Below, in pieces: positions 24,766 to 32,756 of a DNA stretch of 64,000 nt. The notes beneath the pieces were generated by a model. It saw only the letters and a list, made by a program, of their open reading frames with translations. It was not told where the DNA came from and did no database searches. Position numbers and translations under genes: made by a program. The number at the start of each line of letters is the position of its first letter. The stretch's first letter is position 1. This DNA comes from Streptomyces sp. SID13031 (GTDB taxonomy: Bacteria > Actinomycetota > Actinomycetes > Propionibacteriales > Kribbellaceae): NCBI RefSeq assembly GCF_010548305.1, contig NZ_JAAGLV010000014.1, positions 1 through 64,000 on the forward strand. Reading direction: 5' to 3'.

Positions 24766-26760
24766 TCAGTCCTGGAGTCTCTTCAGGGCGCCGAGCACCT
24801 TCTCACGATCGGCCGTCGGCCACATCGGGGGCAAGGAGGCGCGCAGGTAGCCGCCGTACCGAGCGGTGACGATGCGGGGGTCGAGGATCGCGACCACACC
24901 CCGATCGGAGGTGCGGCGGATCAGCCGGCCGGTCCCCTGGGCGAGTAGCAGAGCGGCGTGCGTCGCGGCGACTGCCATGAACCCGTTGCCACCCGCTTCG
25001 TCGACGGCTCGCTGGCGCGCGGCCATCAACGGCTCGTCGGGGCGCGGGAACGGGACCCGGTCGATGATCACCAGGGTGCAGGTCGATCCCGGGACGTCGA
25101 TCCCCTGCCACAACGACAGCGTGCCGAACAGCGAGGTCTCCGGATCGTCGACGAACTCGCGCGACAACTCCCCCAGCTGCGCGTCGCCCTGGCAGAGCAC
25201 CTTGAGATCCGTCGCCTCGCGGACGGCGGCCGTCGCCGCCTCGGCCGCGCGCCGGGACGAGAACAACCCGAGCGTCCGGCCACCCGCGGCGGTGATCAGG
25301 TCGATGATCTCCTCGAACTGCTTCTTGCCCAGCCCGTCGCGATGCGGCGGCGGCAGGTGTTTGGCGACGTACAGGATGCCTTGTTTCTCGTACTCGAAAG
25401 GTGAGCCGACGTCGAGACCTCGCCAAGGCAGTGGCCCGGTTTCGGAGTCGGTGTCCGTCGAAGCCGAAGGCATCTCGTCGGTGTCGAGCAGCTTGTCGGA
25501 TGGGCGCAGGCCGACCTGCCGGGCGATCGCGTCGAAGTCGCCGCCGAGGGTGAGCGTGGCCGACGTCAGCACGACGGTGCGGTCCTTCAGCACCAGCTCG
25601 CGCAGCAGCCCGGCCACGGTCAGCGGCGCGATCCGCAACTCGCGGCCGAACCGCTCCCGGTCGACCAGCCAGACGACGTCCAGCTCGTGCAACGCGGCGA
25701 CCCGCTCGGCGACGTCGAAGATCTCCTTGATCGCGCCCTTGGACTGCCGTTTCGCGCCGTCGGGGTCGTCGTCCTTGTCGTCGGACTTCTTGTTCAGATC
25801 CGAGTAGACGCCGCGGGCCGCGTCGCGAACCAGCGCCGCCGCCTCCAGTACTACCCCGTTGGCCGCCTCGATCCGGCCCTCGCGGGTCTCGTCGAGCGCC
25901 GCCCGGAGCGCATCGGAGGCGTCGACCAGGTCGTCGGCCTTGTCGTCGTCGATGAACCGGCGGGCGCGCTTGGCGGCTCGCTCGACCATCTGCGGTGACA
26001 GCTCGTCGCCGGCCGCGCCGGTGACCCGGGCGGGCAGCTCGTGCGCCTCGTCCACGATCACCACATCGTGCTCGGGCAGTACGGTGCGGTTCTCGAAGGC
26101 GTCGATCGAGAGCAGCGCGTGGTTGGTGATGACGATATCGGCCTTGCGCGCCTGCTCCTTGGCCTTCTCGGCGAAACACTCCTCGCCGTACGGGCACTTC
26201 TGGGCGCCGAGGCACTCGCGGGCGGCGATCGCGACCTGCTGCCAGGCCTGGTACTGGTGCGACGGCGCGTGGTCGCGGTCGCCGGCCTCGCCGTCGAGCA
26301 ACTGCTTCTCGGCCCAGTCGCGCAGCTCGAGCACCTGCTGGCCGACCGGCCCGGCCGGCGGCATGTCGATCAGCATGCCGTCGTCGTCGGGCGCGCCTTC
26401 GCGGATGCGGTGCAGGCAGGCGTAGTTGTTGCGGCCTTTCTGGATCGCGTACGACGGGCGGCGCGGGAGCAGCTTCTCGGTGGCATCCAGCAGCGCCGGG
26501 ACGTCCCGGTCGACCAGCTGCGACTGGAGGGTCAGCGTCGCCGTCGACACCACCACCCGGCGGTTCTCCACCGCATGGATCAGGGCCGGCACGAGATACC
26601 CGAGTGACTTACCGGTTCCCGTCCCTGCCTGCACCAGGAGATGGGACCCGTCGTGCATGGATCCGTTCACCGCTTCGGCCATCTCGACCTGGCCCGGGCG
26701 CGTCTGCCCGCCGATCGCGGCGACCGCAGCCTCCAAGAGTTCCCGCACTTCTACACCCAC
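24766..26760 (-). CDS. dinG: DinG-family ATP-dependent helicase
   Basis: A 664-residue XPD/DinG-like superfamily 2 helicase. Walker A is QAGTGTGKSLGYLVPALIHA and the DEAH box is VIVDEAHELPAR. The 4Fe-4S cysteines are in NYACLHRI, ARECLGAQKCPYGEECF (Cys x4). Late motifs include LFSSRRAAEAAT, GTLSLWQGIDVPG and QGTGRLIRR. It unwinds DNA or R-loops 5' to 3'. It lies six bases upstream of the ligase gene on the same strand, so the two are probably cotranscribed. In actinobacteria dinG commonly neighbours lexA/nrdR, as here. Confidence 0.95.
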   Translation of the reverse strand: MGVEVRELLEAAVAAIGGQTRPGQVEMAEAVNGSMHDGSHLLVQAGTGTGKSLGYLVPALIHAVENRRVVVSTATLTLQSQLVDRDVPALLDATEKLLPRRPSYAIQKGRNNYACLHRIREGAPDDDGMLIDMPPAGPVGQQVLELRDWAEKQLLDGEAGDRDHAPSHQYQAWQQVAIAARECLGAQKCPYGEECFAEKAKEQARKADIVITNHALLSIDAFENRTVLPEHDVVIVDEAHELPARVTGAAGDELSPQMVERAAKRARRFIDDDKADDLVDASDALRAALDETREGRIEAANGVVLEAAALVRDAARGVYSDLNKKSDDKDDDPDGAKRQSKGAIKEIFDVAERVAALHELDVVWLVDRERFGRELRIAPLTVAGLLRELVLKDRTVVLTSATLTLGGDFDAIARQVGLRPSDKLLDTDEMPSASTDTDSETGPLPWRGLDVGSPFEYEKQGILYVAKHLPPPHRDGLGKKQFEEIIDLITAAGGRTLGLFSSRRAAEAATAAVREATDLKVLCQGDAQLGELSREFVDDPETSLFGTLSLWQGIDVPGSTCTLVIIDRVPFPRPDEPLMAARQRAVDEAGGNGFMAVAATHAALLLAQGTGRLIRRTSDRGVVAILDPRIVTARYGGYLRASLPPMWPTADREKVLGALKRLQD

Positions 26761-26825
26761 CGCATCACCCTAGCCGCAGCCCCGGACATTCTCCGAAGCG
26801 CGACCAGGGTGCCTGTGGACAACTG

Positions 26826-29126
26826 TCAGACGACGGCGCCGCGGTCCGGTTCGGCGTCGCGGTCGCGCTGCTTGACCTTGGGCCGGGGCGGCGGTGCCGG
26901 GTAGCGCTTCTCCAGCTCGACCAGCAGCGGCGCCGCGGTGAGGTTGGAGGAGTAGGTGCCGACCAGGATGCCGAGCAGCAGCGCGAGGGCGAAGTCGCCG
27001 AGCGACTCACCGCCGAGGAAGAGCAGCGCGGTGAGGATGAACAGCGTGCTGATTCCCGTGTTGATGGTTCGCGGCAGCACGTTGATGATCGCGGTGTCGA
27101 TCACCGGCCCGAGGTTGTCGGTCGCGCGGGCGTTGCGGGTCTCCCGGATCCGGTCGAAGACCACGACCGAGTCGTTGACCGTGTAGCCGATGATGGTCAG
27201 CATCGCGGCCAGGAAGATGCCGTCGATCGGTTTGCCCGTCCAGGCGAAGACCCCGACGACGACCGCGACGTTCTGCAGCAGTGCCAGTACCGCGCCGGCT
27301 CCGAAGGTCCAGCGGAAGCGGACGGCCAGGTACGCCAGCTGGGCCAGCAGGGCGACGCCGAGCGCGATCAGTGCCTTGTCGCGCAGTTCGCTGCCGAGCG
27401 ACGGGCCGATGCTCTCGTTGCGGATCAGTTCGGTGCCGCCGCCGATCCGGGAGATCGACGCGCGGATCTTCTCGGTCTCGTCGTCGCTGATGGTGCCGGT
27501 CCGGACGGTGATGTCGTCGGCGCCGGAGGACTGGACGATGGCGTTCGGGTAGCCCGCCTCGGCGACCGCGGCGCGGGCCTGGTCCGGGGTGATCTGCTGG
27601 GCCGTGCTCACCTCGAGCAGCCGGCCACCGGTGAACTCGATCCCGAGGTTCAGGCCGCGGATGCCGATCCCGGCCACGCTGACGACGATCGCGACGGCGG
27701 TGATGACCAGCCAGCGCCGGCTGTGCTTCATCAGCGCCGGCTTCTTCTCCTCCAGCCAGGTGCGCACCCGGCCGTGCCCGGCGATACCGCTGATCCCGGG
27801 CCGGTTCAGGACGAACTTGCGGGAGACGACGAACTCGGCCAGCGCCCGGGTGATGACGAGTGCGGACAGCATCGAGGCGACCACACCGATGCTCAGCGTG
27901 ACGCCGAAGCCGCGGACCGGCCCGGCGGCGAGGAAGAACAGCAGCCCGGCGGCGAGCAGCGTAGTGACGTTGGAGTCGGCGATCGCGGACAGCGCGTTCT
28001 GGAAGCCGCTGCGCAGAGATCTCCTCAAACCATCGGTCCGGCCGCCGATGTAGTCCTCCCGTGCTCGCTCGAAGACGAGCACGTTGGCGTCGACGGCCAT
28101 CCCGATCGCGAGCACGAAGCCCGCCAGGCCGGGCAAGGTCAGGGTCGCGCCCATCAGCGTCAGGGTGGCGTACGACAGTCCGGCGTACGCGATCAGGCCG
28201 AAGACGGCCATCAGGCCGACCAGCCGGTACACGATGGTGATGAACAGTGCGGTCAGCGCGACGCCGATCAGGCCGGCCAGCGCGCTCGCCTGGATCGCGT
28301 CCTTGCCGAGCGACGGGCCGACGACGCGCTGGTCGATCACGCTGACCGGGACCGGCAGCGAGCCGCCCTCGATCAGCGCGGCCAGGTCCTTGGCGTCTTC
28401 TTCGGTGAAGCTTCCGGTGATGGTGCTCGTACCACCGCCGATGCCCACGTTGCAGAGCTGAGCGCCGCCGTTGGGATCGACCTGCGGCGCGCTGATCACC
28501 TCGTTGTCGAGCACGATCGCGACCTGGCGCTTCGGGGTGTTGACCGGCTCGCAGGCGGCCTTGCCGGTGATGTTCGCCCAGATCTTGCCGCCGTCGTCCT
28601 TGAACTTCATCTGGACGAACCAGCCCTGGGCCAGCTGCTGCGGATCGATCAACCCGTCCGCGCCGCTGATCTTCTCGCCGGTCATCGCGGGCTTGGCCAG
28701 TTGCAGGAAGCCGGGGCCGTTGTCGTTGGGCAGGTACAGCTCGCCGGCGGCGGGCTTGGCCGGCTTGGCCTCGACGATGGCGAGCACCTCGTGGAAGGTC
28801 AGCTGGGCGGTCTTGCCGATCACCTTCGCCGCCTCGCGCGGGTCCTGCACGCCCGGCAGTTCGACGATGATTCGCTTCTCGCCCTGCCGGGTCACGGTCG
28901 GCTCGCTGACACCGAGCGCGTCGATCCGGCGGCGCAGGACCTCCAGCGACTTGTCGGTGGTCTCCTTGGTCGCCTTGACCGTCGGCGAGTCGCTCGCCTC
29001 CAGCACGATCTGGGTGCCACCGCGCAGATCGAGGCCCAGTTCGGGCTTGGCGGTCAGCACGACGTACGTAGACGCCGCGAACACGAGGAACGCGAACAAC
29101 GCGCGGACCAGGGACGACCGGTTCAC
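26826..29126 (-). CDS. secDF: Fused protein translocase SecDF
   Basis: A 766-residue membrane protein that pulls exported proteins through SecYEG using the proton motive force. The SecD half carries LGLDLRGGTQIVLEA after the first TM helix, a large periplasmic domain, and TM helices with GMAVDANVLVFERAREDYIGG. The SecF half carries LNLGIEFTGGRLLEV and a second six-TM bundle with VVFDRIRET. Twelve TM helices are predicted. The start GTG 29126 follows GGAGG; an upstream GTG (29150) is possible. A fused form is less usual than separate secD/secF in actinobacteria and may be a second copy. The cytoplasmic tail is basic. Confidence 0.93.
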   Translation of the reverse strand: MNRSSLVRALFAFLVFAASTYVVLTAKPELGLDLRGGTQIVLEASDSPTVKATKETTDKSLEVLRRRIDALGVSEPTVTRQGEKRIIVELPGVQDPREAAKVIGKTAQLTFHEVLAIVEAKPAKPAAGELYLPNDNGPGFLQLAKPAMTGEKISGADGLIDPQQLAQGWFVQMKFKDDGGKIWANITGKAACEPVNTPKRQVAIVLDNEVISAPQVDPNGGAQLCNVGIGGGTSTITGSFTEEDAKDLAALIEGGSLPVPVSVIDQRVVGPSLGKDAIQASALAGLIGVALTALFITIVYRLVGLMAVFGLIAYAGLSYATLTLMGATLTLPGLAGFVLAIGMAVDANVLVFERAREDYIGGRTDGLRRSLRSGFQNALSAIADSNVTTLLAAGLLFFLAAGPVRGFGVTLSIGVVASMLSALVITRALAEFVVSRKFVLNRPGISGIAGHGRVRTWLEEKKPALMKHSRRWLVITAVAIVVSVAGIGIRGLNLGIEFTGGRLLEVSTAQQITPDQARAAVAEAGYPNAIVQSSGADDITVRTGTISDDETEKIRASISRIGGGTELIRNESIGPSLGSELRDKALIALGVALLAQLAYLAVRFRWTFGAGAVLALLQNVAVVVGVFAWTGKPIDGIFLAAMLTIIGYTVNDSVVVFDRIRETRNARATDNLGPVIDTAIINVLPRTINTGISTLFILTALLFLGGESLGDFALALLLGILVGTYSSNLTAAPLLVELEKRYPAPPPRPKVKQRDRDAEPDRGAVV

Positions 29127-29454
29127 CAAAAGCCTCCGAAGAGTGGGCACTCACCGTGTGAGTGTCGTGACACAGAGCAATCCACTGGGTGTGGAACGCA
29201 CAGTGTACGAACGGACGCAAGCCTCTGATAGTCCCCAGCCAGGCGCGACCGGGTCGCGGGAGAAGTGTCAGCGACCGGGGTGGTGGGGTGGGAAGAGTGT
29301 CAACACAGTGCCATGGCATCAGTGCGCTGCCGAATTGATTGACGCGTCAGGTGAGTAAGCCCTACCTTCACTCCCACTCACTCTGTAGTCGATCGTGGAC
29401 CGAGTGTGATCACCCCTCCGCCCCGGTGGGTGATGAGTTCCTGAGGAGGAACCC
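29127..29454. other. Divergent promoter region secDF / subtilase
   Basis: No gene is seen in these 328 bases. Three AGTGTC repeats occur (29161-29166, 29264-29269, 29296-29301; the last two read AGTGTCA). A short GC palindrome at ~29244-29258 (CGCGACC-G-GGTCGCG) also lies here. On the plus strand TTGACG (29340-29345) with CTACCT 17 bp later is a weak promoter candidate for the protease gene. Confidence 0.4.
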
Positions 29455-30648
29455 GTGCGTCGAAGCATCCGCCTGACCCTGGCCGCCGCCATCGTGCCAG
29501 CGATCGCCTTGACTACCGCTCTGAGCACCGCCAACGCCGCTCCCGCTCCGGATCCCAGTGGCCGGATCATCCTGATCCAGGCCGCGTCCGCCGACCCCGG
29601 CGTGACCGCGGTGAAGGACACCTACATCGTCCAGCTGAAGGAAGGCAGCCAGCTCGGCAAGCTGAAGTCGTCACTCGGGGTCACCCCGCAGCGTCAGTTC
29701 AGCACCGCGGTCAACGGCTTCAGCGCGAAGCTCACCGCCGCCCAGCTCGCCGCCCTGCAGAAGAGCCCCGACGTCGTCGCCATCTCGCAGGACGTCTCCT
29801 ACAAGGCGATCGACACGACCCAGACCAACCCGCCGTCGTGGGGTATCGACCGGATCGACCAGCGCAACCTGCCGCTGTCGAACTCGTTCACCTACACCCG
29901 TACCGGCAGTGGCGTGAACGCGTACATCATCGACTCCGGCATCGACGCGAGCCACCCGAACTTCGGCGGCCGCGCCACCTTCGACTACAACTCGGTCGAC
30001 ACCAACAACACCGACTGCCTCGGCCACGGCACGCACGTCGCCGGCACCATCGGCTCCACCTCGTACGGCGTCGCCAAGGCGGTCCGGCTGCACGGCGTGA
30101 AGTGGCTCAACTGCTCCGGCAGCGGGACCGCCTCCGGCGCGATCGCCGCGGTCGACTGGGTCACCGCCCACGCCGTGAAGCCGGCCGTCGCCAACACCTC
30201 GTGGAACTTCCCGGCCAACACGACGCTGGAGACCTCGCTGCGCAACATGATCCGCTCCGGGGTGTTCCTGGCCACCTCGGCCGGCAACACCGGTGCCAAC
30301 TCCTGCAACCTGCTGCCGCGCAAGATCGAGACCGCACTGGTCACCGCGGCATCCACCAACACGGACGCGCGGGCGTCGTACTCCAGCACCGGTGCGTGCG
30401 TGGACGTCTACGCGCCGGGCTCGGCCATCATCTCCACGCTGCCCGGTAACACCACCGGCTCCTACAACGGCACCTCAATGGCCACGCCGCACGTCGCCGG
30501 CGTCGCCGCGCTGTACCTGCAGACCAGCCCGTCGGCCACACCGGCCACGGTCAAGACCTACATCGAGACCAACGCGACCCCGAACGTGGTCAGCGGTGGC
30601 ACCACCGGCGGCACCGTGAACCGCCTGCTGTTCAGCAACGGCCTCTAG
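29455..30648 (+). CDS. Secreted S8 family subtilisin-like serine protease
   Basis: A 397-residue preproprotein. The signal peptide is RRSIRLTLAAAIVPAIALTT with ANA cleavage near residue 24. The I9 inhibitor propeptide follows (TYIVQLKEGSQLGKLK ... FSAKLTAAQLAALQKSPDVV). The S8 domain has catalytic Asp in YIIDSGIDASHP, His in CLGHGTHVAGT and Ser in YNGTSMATPHVAG, plus NTSWNFPAN (oxyanion Asn region) and SAGNTGAN. It is of proteinase-K/Streptomyces extracellular type with no extra C-terminal domain. GTG 29455 follows GAGGAGG. Transcription ends at the shared hairpin 30672-30710. Confidence 0.96.
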   Translation: MRRSIRLTLAAAIVPAIALTTALSTANAAPAPDPSGRIILIQAASADPGVTAVKDTYIVQLKEGSQLGKLKSSLGVTPQRQFSTAVNGFSAKLTAAQLAALQKSPDVVAISQDVSYKAIDTTQTNPPSWGIDRIDQRNLPLSNSFTYTRTGSGVNAYIIDSGIDASHPNFGGRATFDYNSVDTNNTDCLGHGTHVAGTIGSTSYGVAKAVRLHGVKWLNCSGSGTASGAIAAVDWVTAHAVKPAVANTSWNFPANTTLETSLRNMIRSGVFLATSAGNTGANSCNLLPRKIETALVTAASTNTDARASYSSTGACVDVYAPGSAIISTLPGNTTGSYNGTSMATPHVAGVAALYLQTSPSATPATVKTYIETNATPNVVSGGTTGGTVNRLLFSNGL

Positions 30649-30671
30649 TCCACGCCTCTAGTCCACGCTGA

Positions 30672-30710
30672 GTACGCCGTACCGGTTCCGCCCCAATCGG
30701 TACGGCGTAC
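30672..30710. terminator. bidirectional terminator hairpin
   Basis: A perfect 13-bp stem GTACGCCGTACCG / CGGTACGGCGTAC (30672-30684, 30698-30710) lies between the convergent subtilase and response regulator genes. Confidence 0.8.
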
Positions 30711-30715
30711 GTGGG

Positions 30716-31354
30716 CTACTGCTCGCTCTGGTCGATCCCGTTTTCAATCGCGTAGCGGACCAGCTCTGCGCGGTTGTGGAGCTGCAGCTTCCGCAAGGTG
30801 TTCTGTACGTGGTTCTCGACGGTCCGGTGCGACAGCACCAGCCTCGTGGCGATCTGCCGGGCAGTTAGGCCTCGCGCCACCAGCCGTAGCACCTCCGTTT
30901 CGCGCTCTGTCAGCTGTGGCACCTCTGGCCCGGCTCCGAGTCGCCTGTACTCCCCCAGCAGCAAGCCTGCGAGCCCAGCGCTGAAGACCGCGTCGCCCTC
31001 GGCAGTACGCCGTACTGCGTCGTCGAACTCGTCCAGCGACGCCGACTTGACCAAGTACCCCGAGGCGCCGTTCTTCACAGCAGCCAGTACATCCGCCTGC
31101 TCCGCGCTGGCCGACAGCACCAGCACCCGCGTGTCCGGGAGCGCTGCAGTGATCTCCCGGGTGGCATCCACGCCGGAGCCGTCGCCGAGCTGCAGGTCCA
31201 TCACCACGACCTCCGGCCGGGTCGCCAGCGCGATCCTGACCGCACTGGCGACGTCCGACGCGGTCGCGCAGACGTCGTATCCGCGGCTGCCCAGATCCCG
31301 CGCGACGCCTTCACGCCACATCGGGTGGTCGTCGACGATCATCACCCGTGTCAT
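30716..31354 (-). CDS. NarL-family response regulator
   Basis: A 212-residue two-component regulator. The receiver domain (1-120) has the acidic pocket in VMIVDDHPMWREG, the phospho-Asp in VVVMDLQLGDG and the switch Lys in YLVKSAS. A C-terminal LuxR/GerE HTH (LTERETEVLRLVARGL; LSHRTVENHVQNTLRKLQL) binds DNA. Its ATG at 31354 overlaps the stop of the sensor kinase gene (ATGA), so the pair is translationally coupled. The flanking secreted protease genes are plausible targets by proximity only. Confidence 0.93.
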   Translation of the reverse strand: MTRVMIVDDHPMWREGVARDLGSRGYDVCATASDVASAVRIALATRPEVVVMDLQLGDGSGVDATREITAALPDTRVLVLSASAEQADVLAAVKNGASGYLVKSASLDEFDDAVRRTAEGDAVFSAGLAGLLLGEYRRLGAGPEVPQLTERETEVLRLVARGLTARQIATRLVLSHRTVENHVQNTLRKLQLHNRAELVRYAIENGIDQSEQ

Positions 31355-32517
31355 GCCGTGCTCACCTTCATCTCCCACTCGGTGCCTTCGCCCGGAGCGG
31401 TCCGGACCGTGACGCTGCCGCCCAGATCGGTGATCCGGCCGCGGATCGACTGGCTGACGCCGAGGTGCCCGTCGGACCGGTCCGCCTCGAGCCGGTCCAC
31501 CGTCGTCCCGGCTCCATCGTCGCGGATCGACAACAACACGTCGGCACCGAGGTCCTCGACCACCACCCACGCCTGCGCGTCGGGCCCGGCATGCTTGCTC
31601 ACGTTGCTGAGCGCTTCCTTGACCACGGCCACCAGCTCGGTCGCCTTCGCGGTCGGCAGCAGCACCTGTCCGGCCGGCACCACGACGTCGATCCGCGGCG
31701 TTGCCAATGGCAACAACAACATGCACAGATCGATCCGGCCACGGTCGCCGGTGACGGCCCGGCTCGACATCAAGGTGCGCAGGGCGACCTCTTGTTCGGC
31801 GGCCATCGAGGCCAGCTCAACCGCCTCGCCACCGATCGCGTTGCCGCGTCGCTGCACCTGGGCCAGCACCTGGAGCACCCCGTCGTGGATCGACCGGTTG
31901 AGCCGGAGCCGCTCGGCGGTGGCGCTCTCCGCGGCGATCGCGTCGCGCAGCCGGCTGGTGGCCCGGCGCATCGTACTGGCGGCGTACCCGACGACCAGAC
32001 CGGCGACCAGCAGCAGCTGGACGTTGCTGAGGATCCTGGCCGCGTTGTCGACTCCCCGCAGCGACAGCAACGCCAGGCTGATCGTCGCGGCGCCGAGCAG
32101 ACCGCCGTCGCGGCCGCGCGAGATCGCCAGCGCGAGCACCGGTCCGGCCGCCCAGACCGAGGTGAGGACCGACGCTCCAGCGCGAATGTCCAGCAGCGGC
32201 TGGGCCAGCAGAGTGAGGTACATGCAACCGACGGTGACGATCAGATCGGCAAAGGACAGTCGCGTATTGCGACGGCCCCAATGCCGGCTGTAACCAATTG
32301 ACGCGACAATGGTCCATAAACCCATCACGGCCAGCTGAATCACCGCACCGGCCGGCCGGTGAATACCGTCCCAACGACTCCAGACGCCGAAACAGGCGAA
32401 TCCCCAGGTGATCACCCGGAAGACCACCAGGGCACGCCACAGCGGCAGCATCAGGTCGACGACGTCGCCTCGCGACCGGCCGGCGTCGGGGCGCAGGCCA
32501 CCAAGCGAAACATCCAT
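31351..32517 (-). CDS. Sensor histidine kinase (HisKA_3/NarX type)
   Basis: A 388-residue membrane kinase. The N-terminal half holds about six hydrophobic segments (VFRVITWGFACFGVW, AVMGLWTIVASIGY, LIVTVGCMYLTLLAQ, VWAAGPVLALAI, LLVAGLVVGYA). Next comes the H-box LRLNRSIHDGVLQVLAQV with the phospho-His, then an HATPase domain with N-box VKEALSNVSKHAG and G-box SIRDDGAGT. The ATG 32517 start has no strong ribosome site, and the frame is open to 32709. Its signal is unknown. It is paired with the NarL regulator by a four-base overlap. Confidence 0.9.
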   Translation of the reverse strand: MDVSLGGLRPDAGRSRGDVVDLMLPLWRALVVFRVITWGFACFGVWSRWDGIHRPAGAVIQLAVMGLWTIVASIGYSRHWGRRNTRLSFADLIVTVGCMYLTLLAQPLLDIRAGASVLTSVWAAGPVLALAISRGRDGGLLGAATISLALLSLRGVDNAARILSNVQLLLVAGLVVGYAASTMRRATSRLRDAIAAESATAERLRLNRSIHDGVLQVLAQVQRRGNAIGGEAVELASMAAEQEVALRTLMSSRAVTGDRGRIDLCMLLLPLATPRIDVVVPAGQVLLPTAKATELVAVVKEALSNVSKHAGPDAQAWVVVEDLGADVLLSIRDDGAGTTVDRLEADRSDGHLGVSQSIRGRITDLGGSVTVRTAPGEGTEWEMKVSTA

Positions 32518-32756
32518 AGAGGACAGTGTGCCAATCCCGGCGGTCGCGACGCTGCGTTGACCTACTCCAGTCGACTGAGTGGTCTTACTCAATGCGTACG
32601 TGCATGATTCCCCGTGGTTACGTGGAAATTTCACCGGAACCACTTCAGGATCGCTGATTTTACCCGTACTGTCGCGCAGAAGTACCACGCTCGGGGGAGC
32701 CATGACCACGTTGCGTCACCATGCGCGACGTGATTTTTCAGTACAGGGAGGGAATC

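Noticed and set aside
26604..29228. An 874-codon plus-strand frame opposite secDF
   Set aside because: Antisense shadow with low-complexity Asp/Gly/Arg content. SecDF motifs lie on the minus strand.
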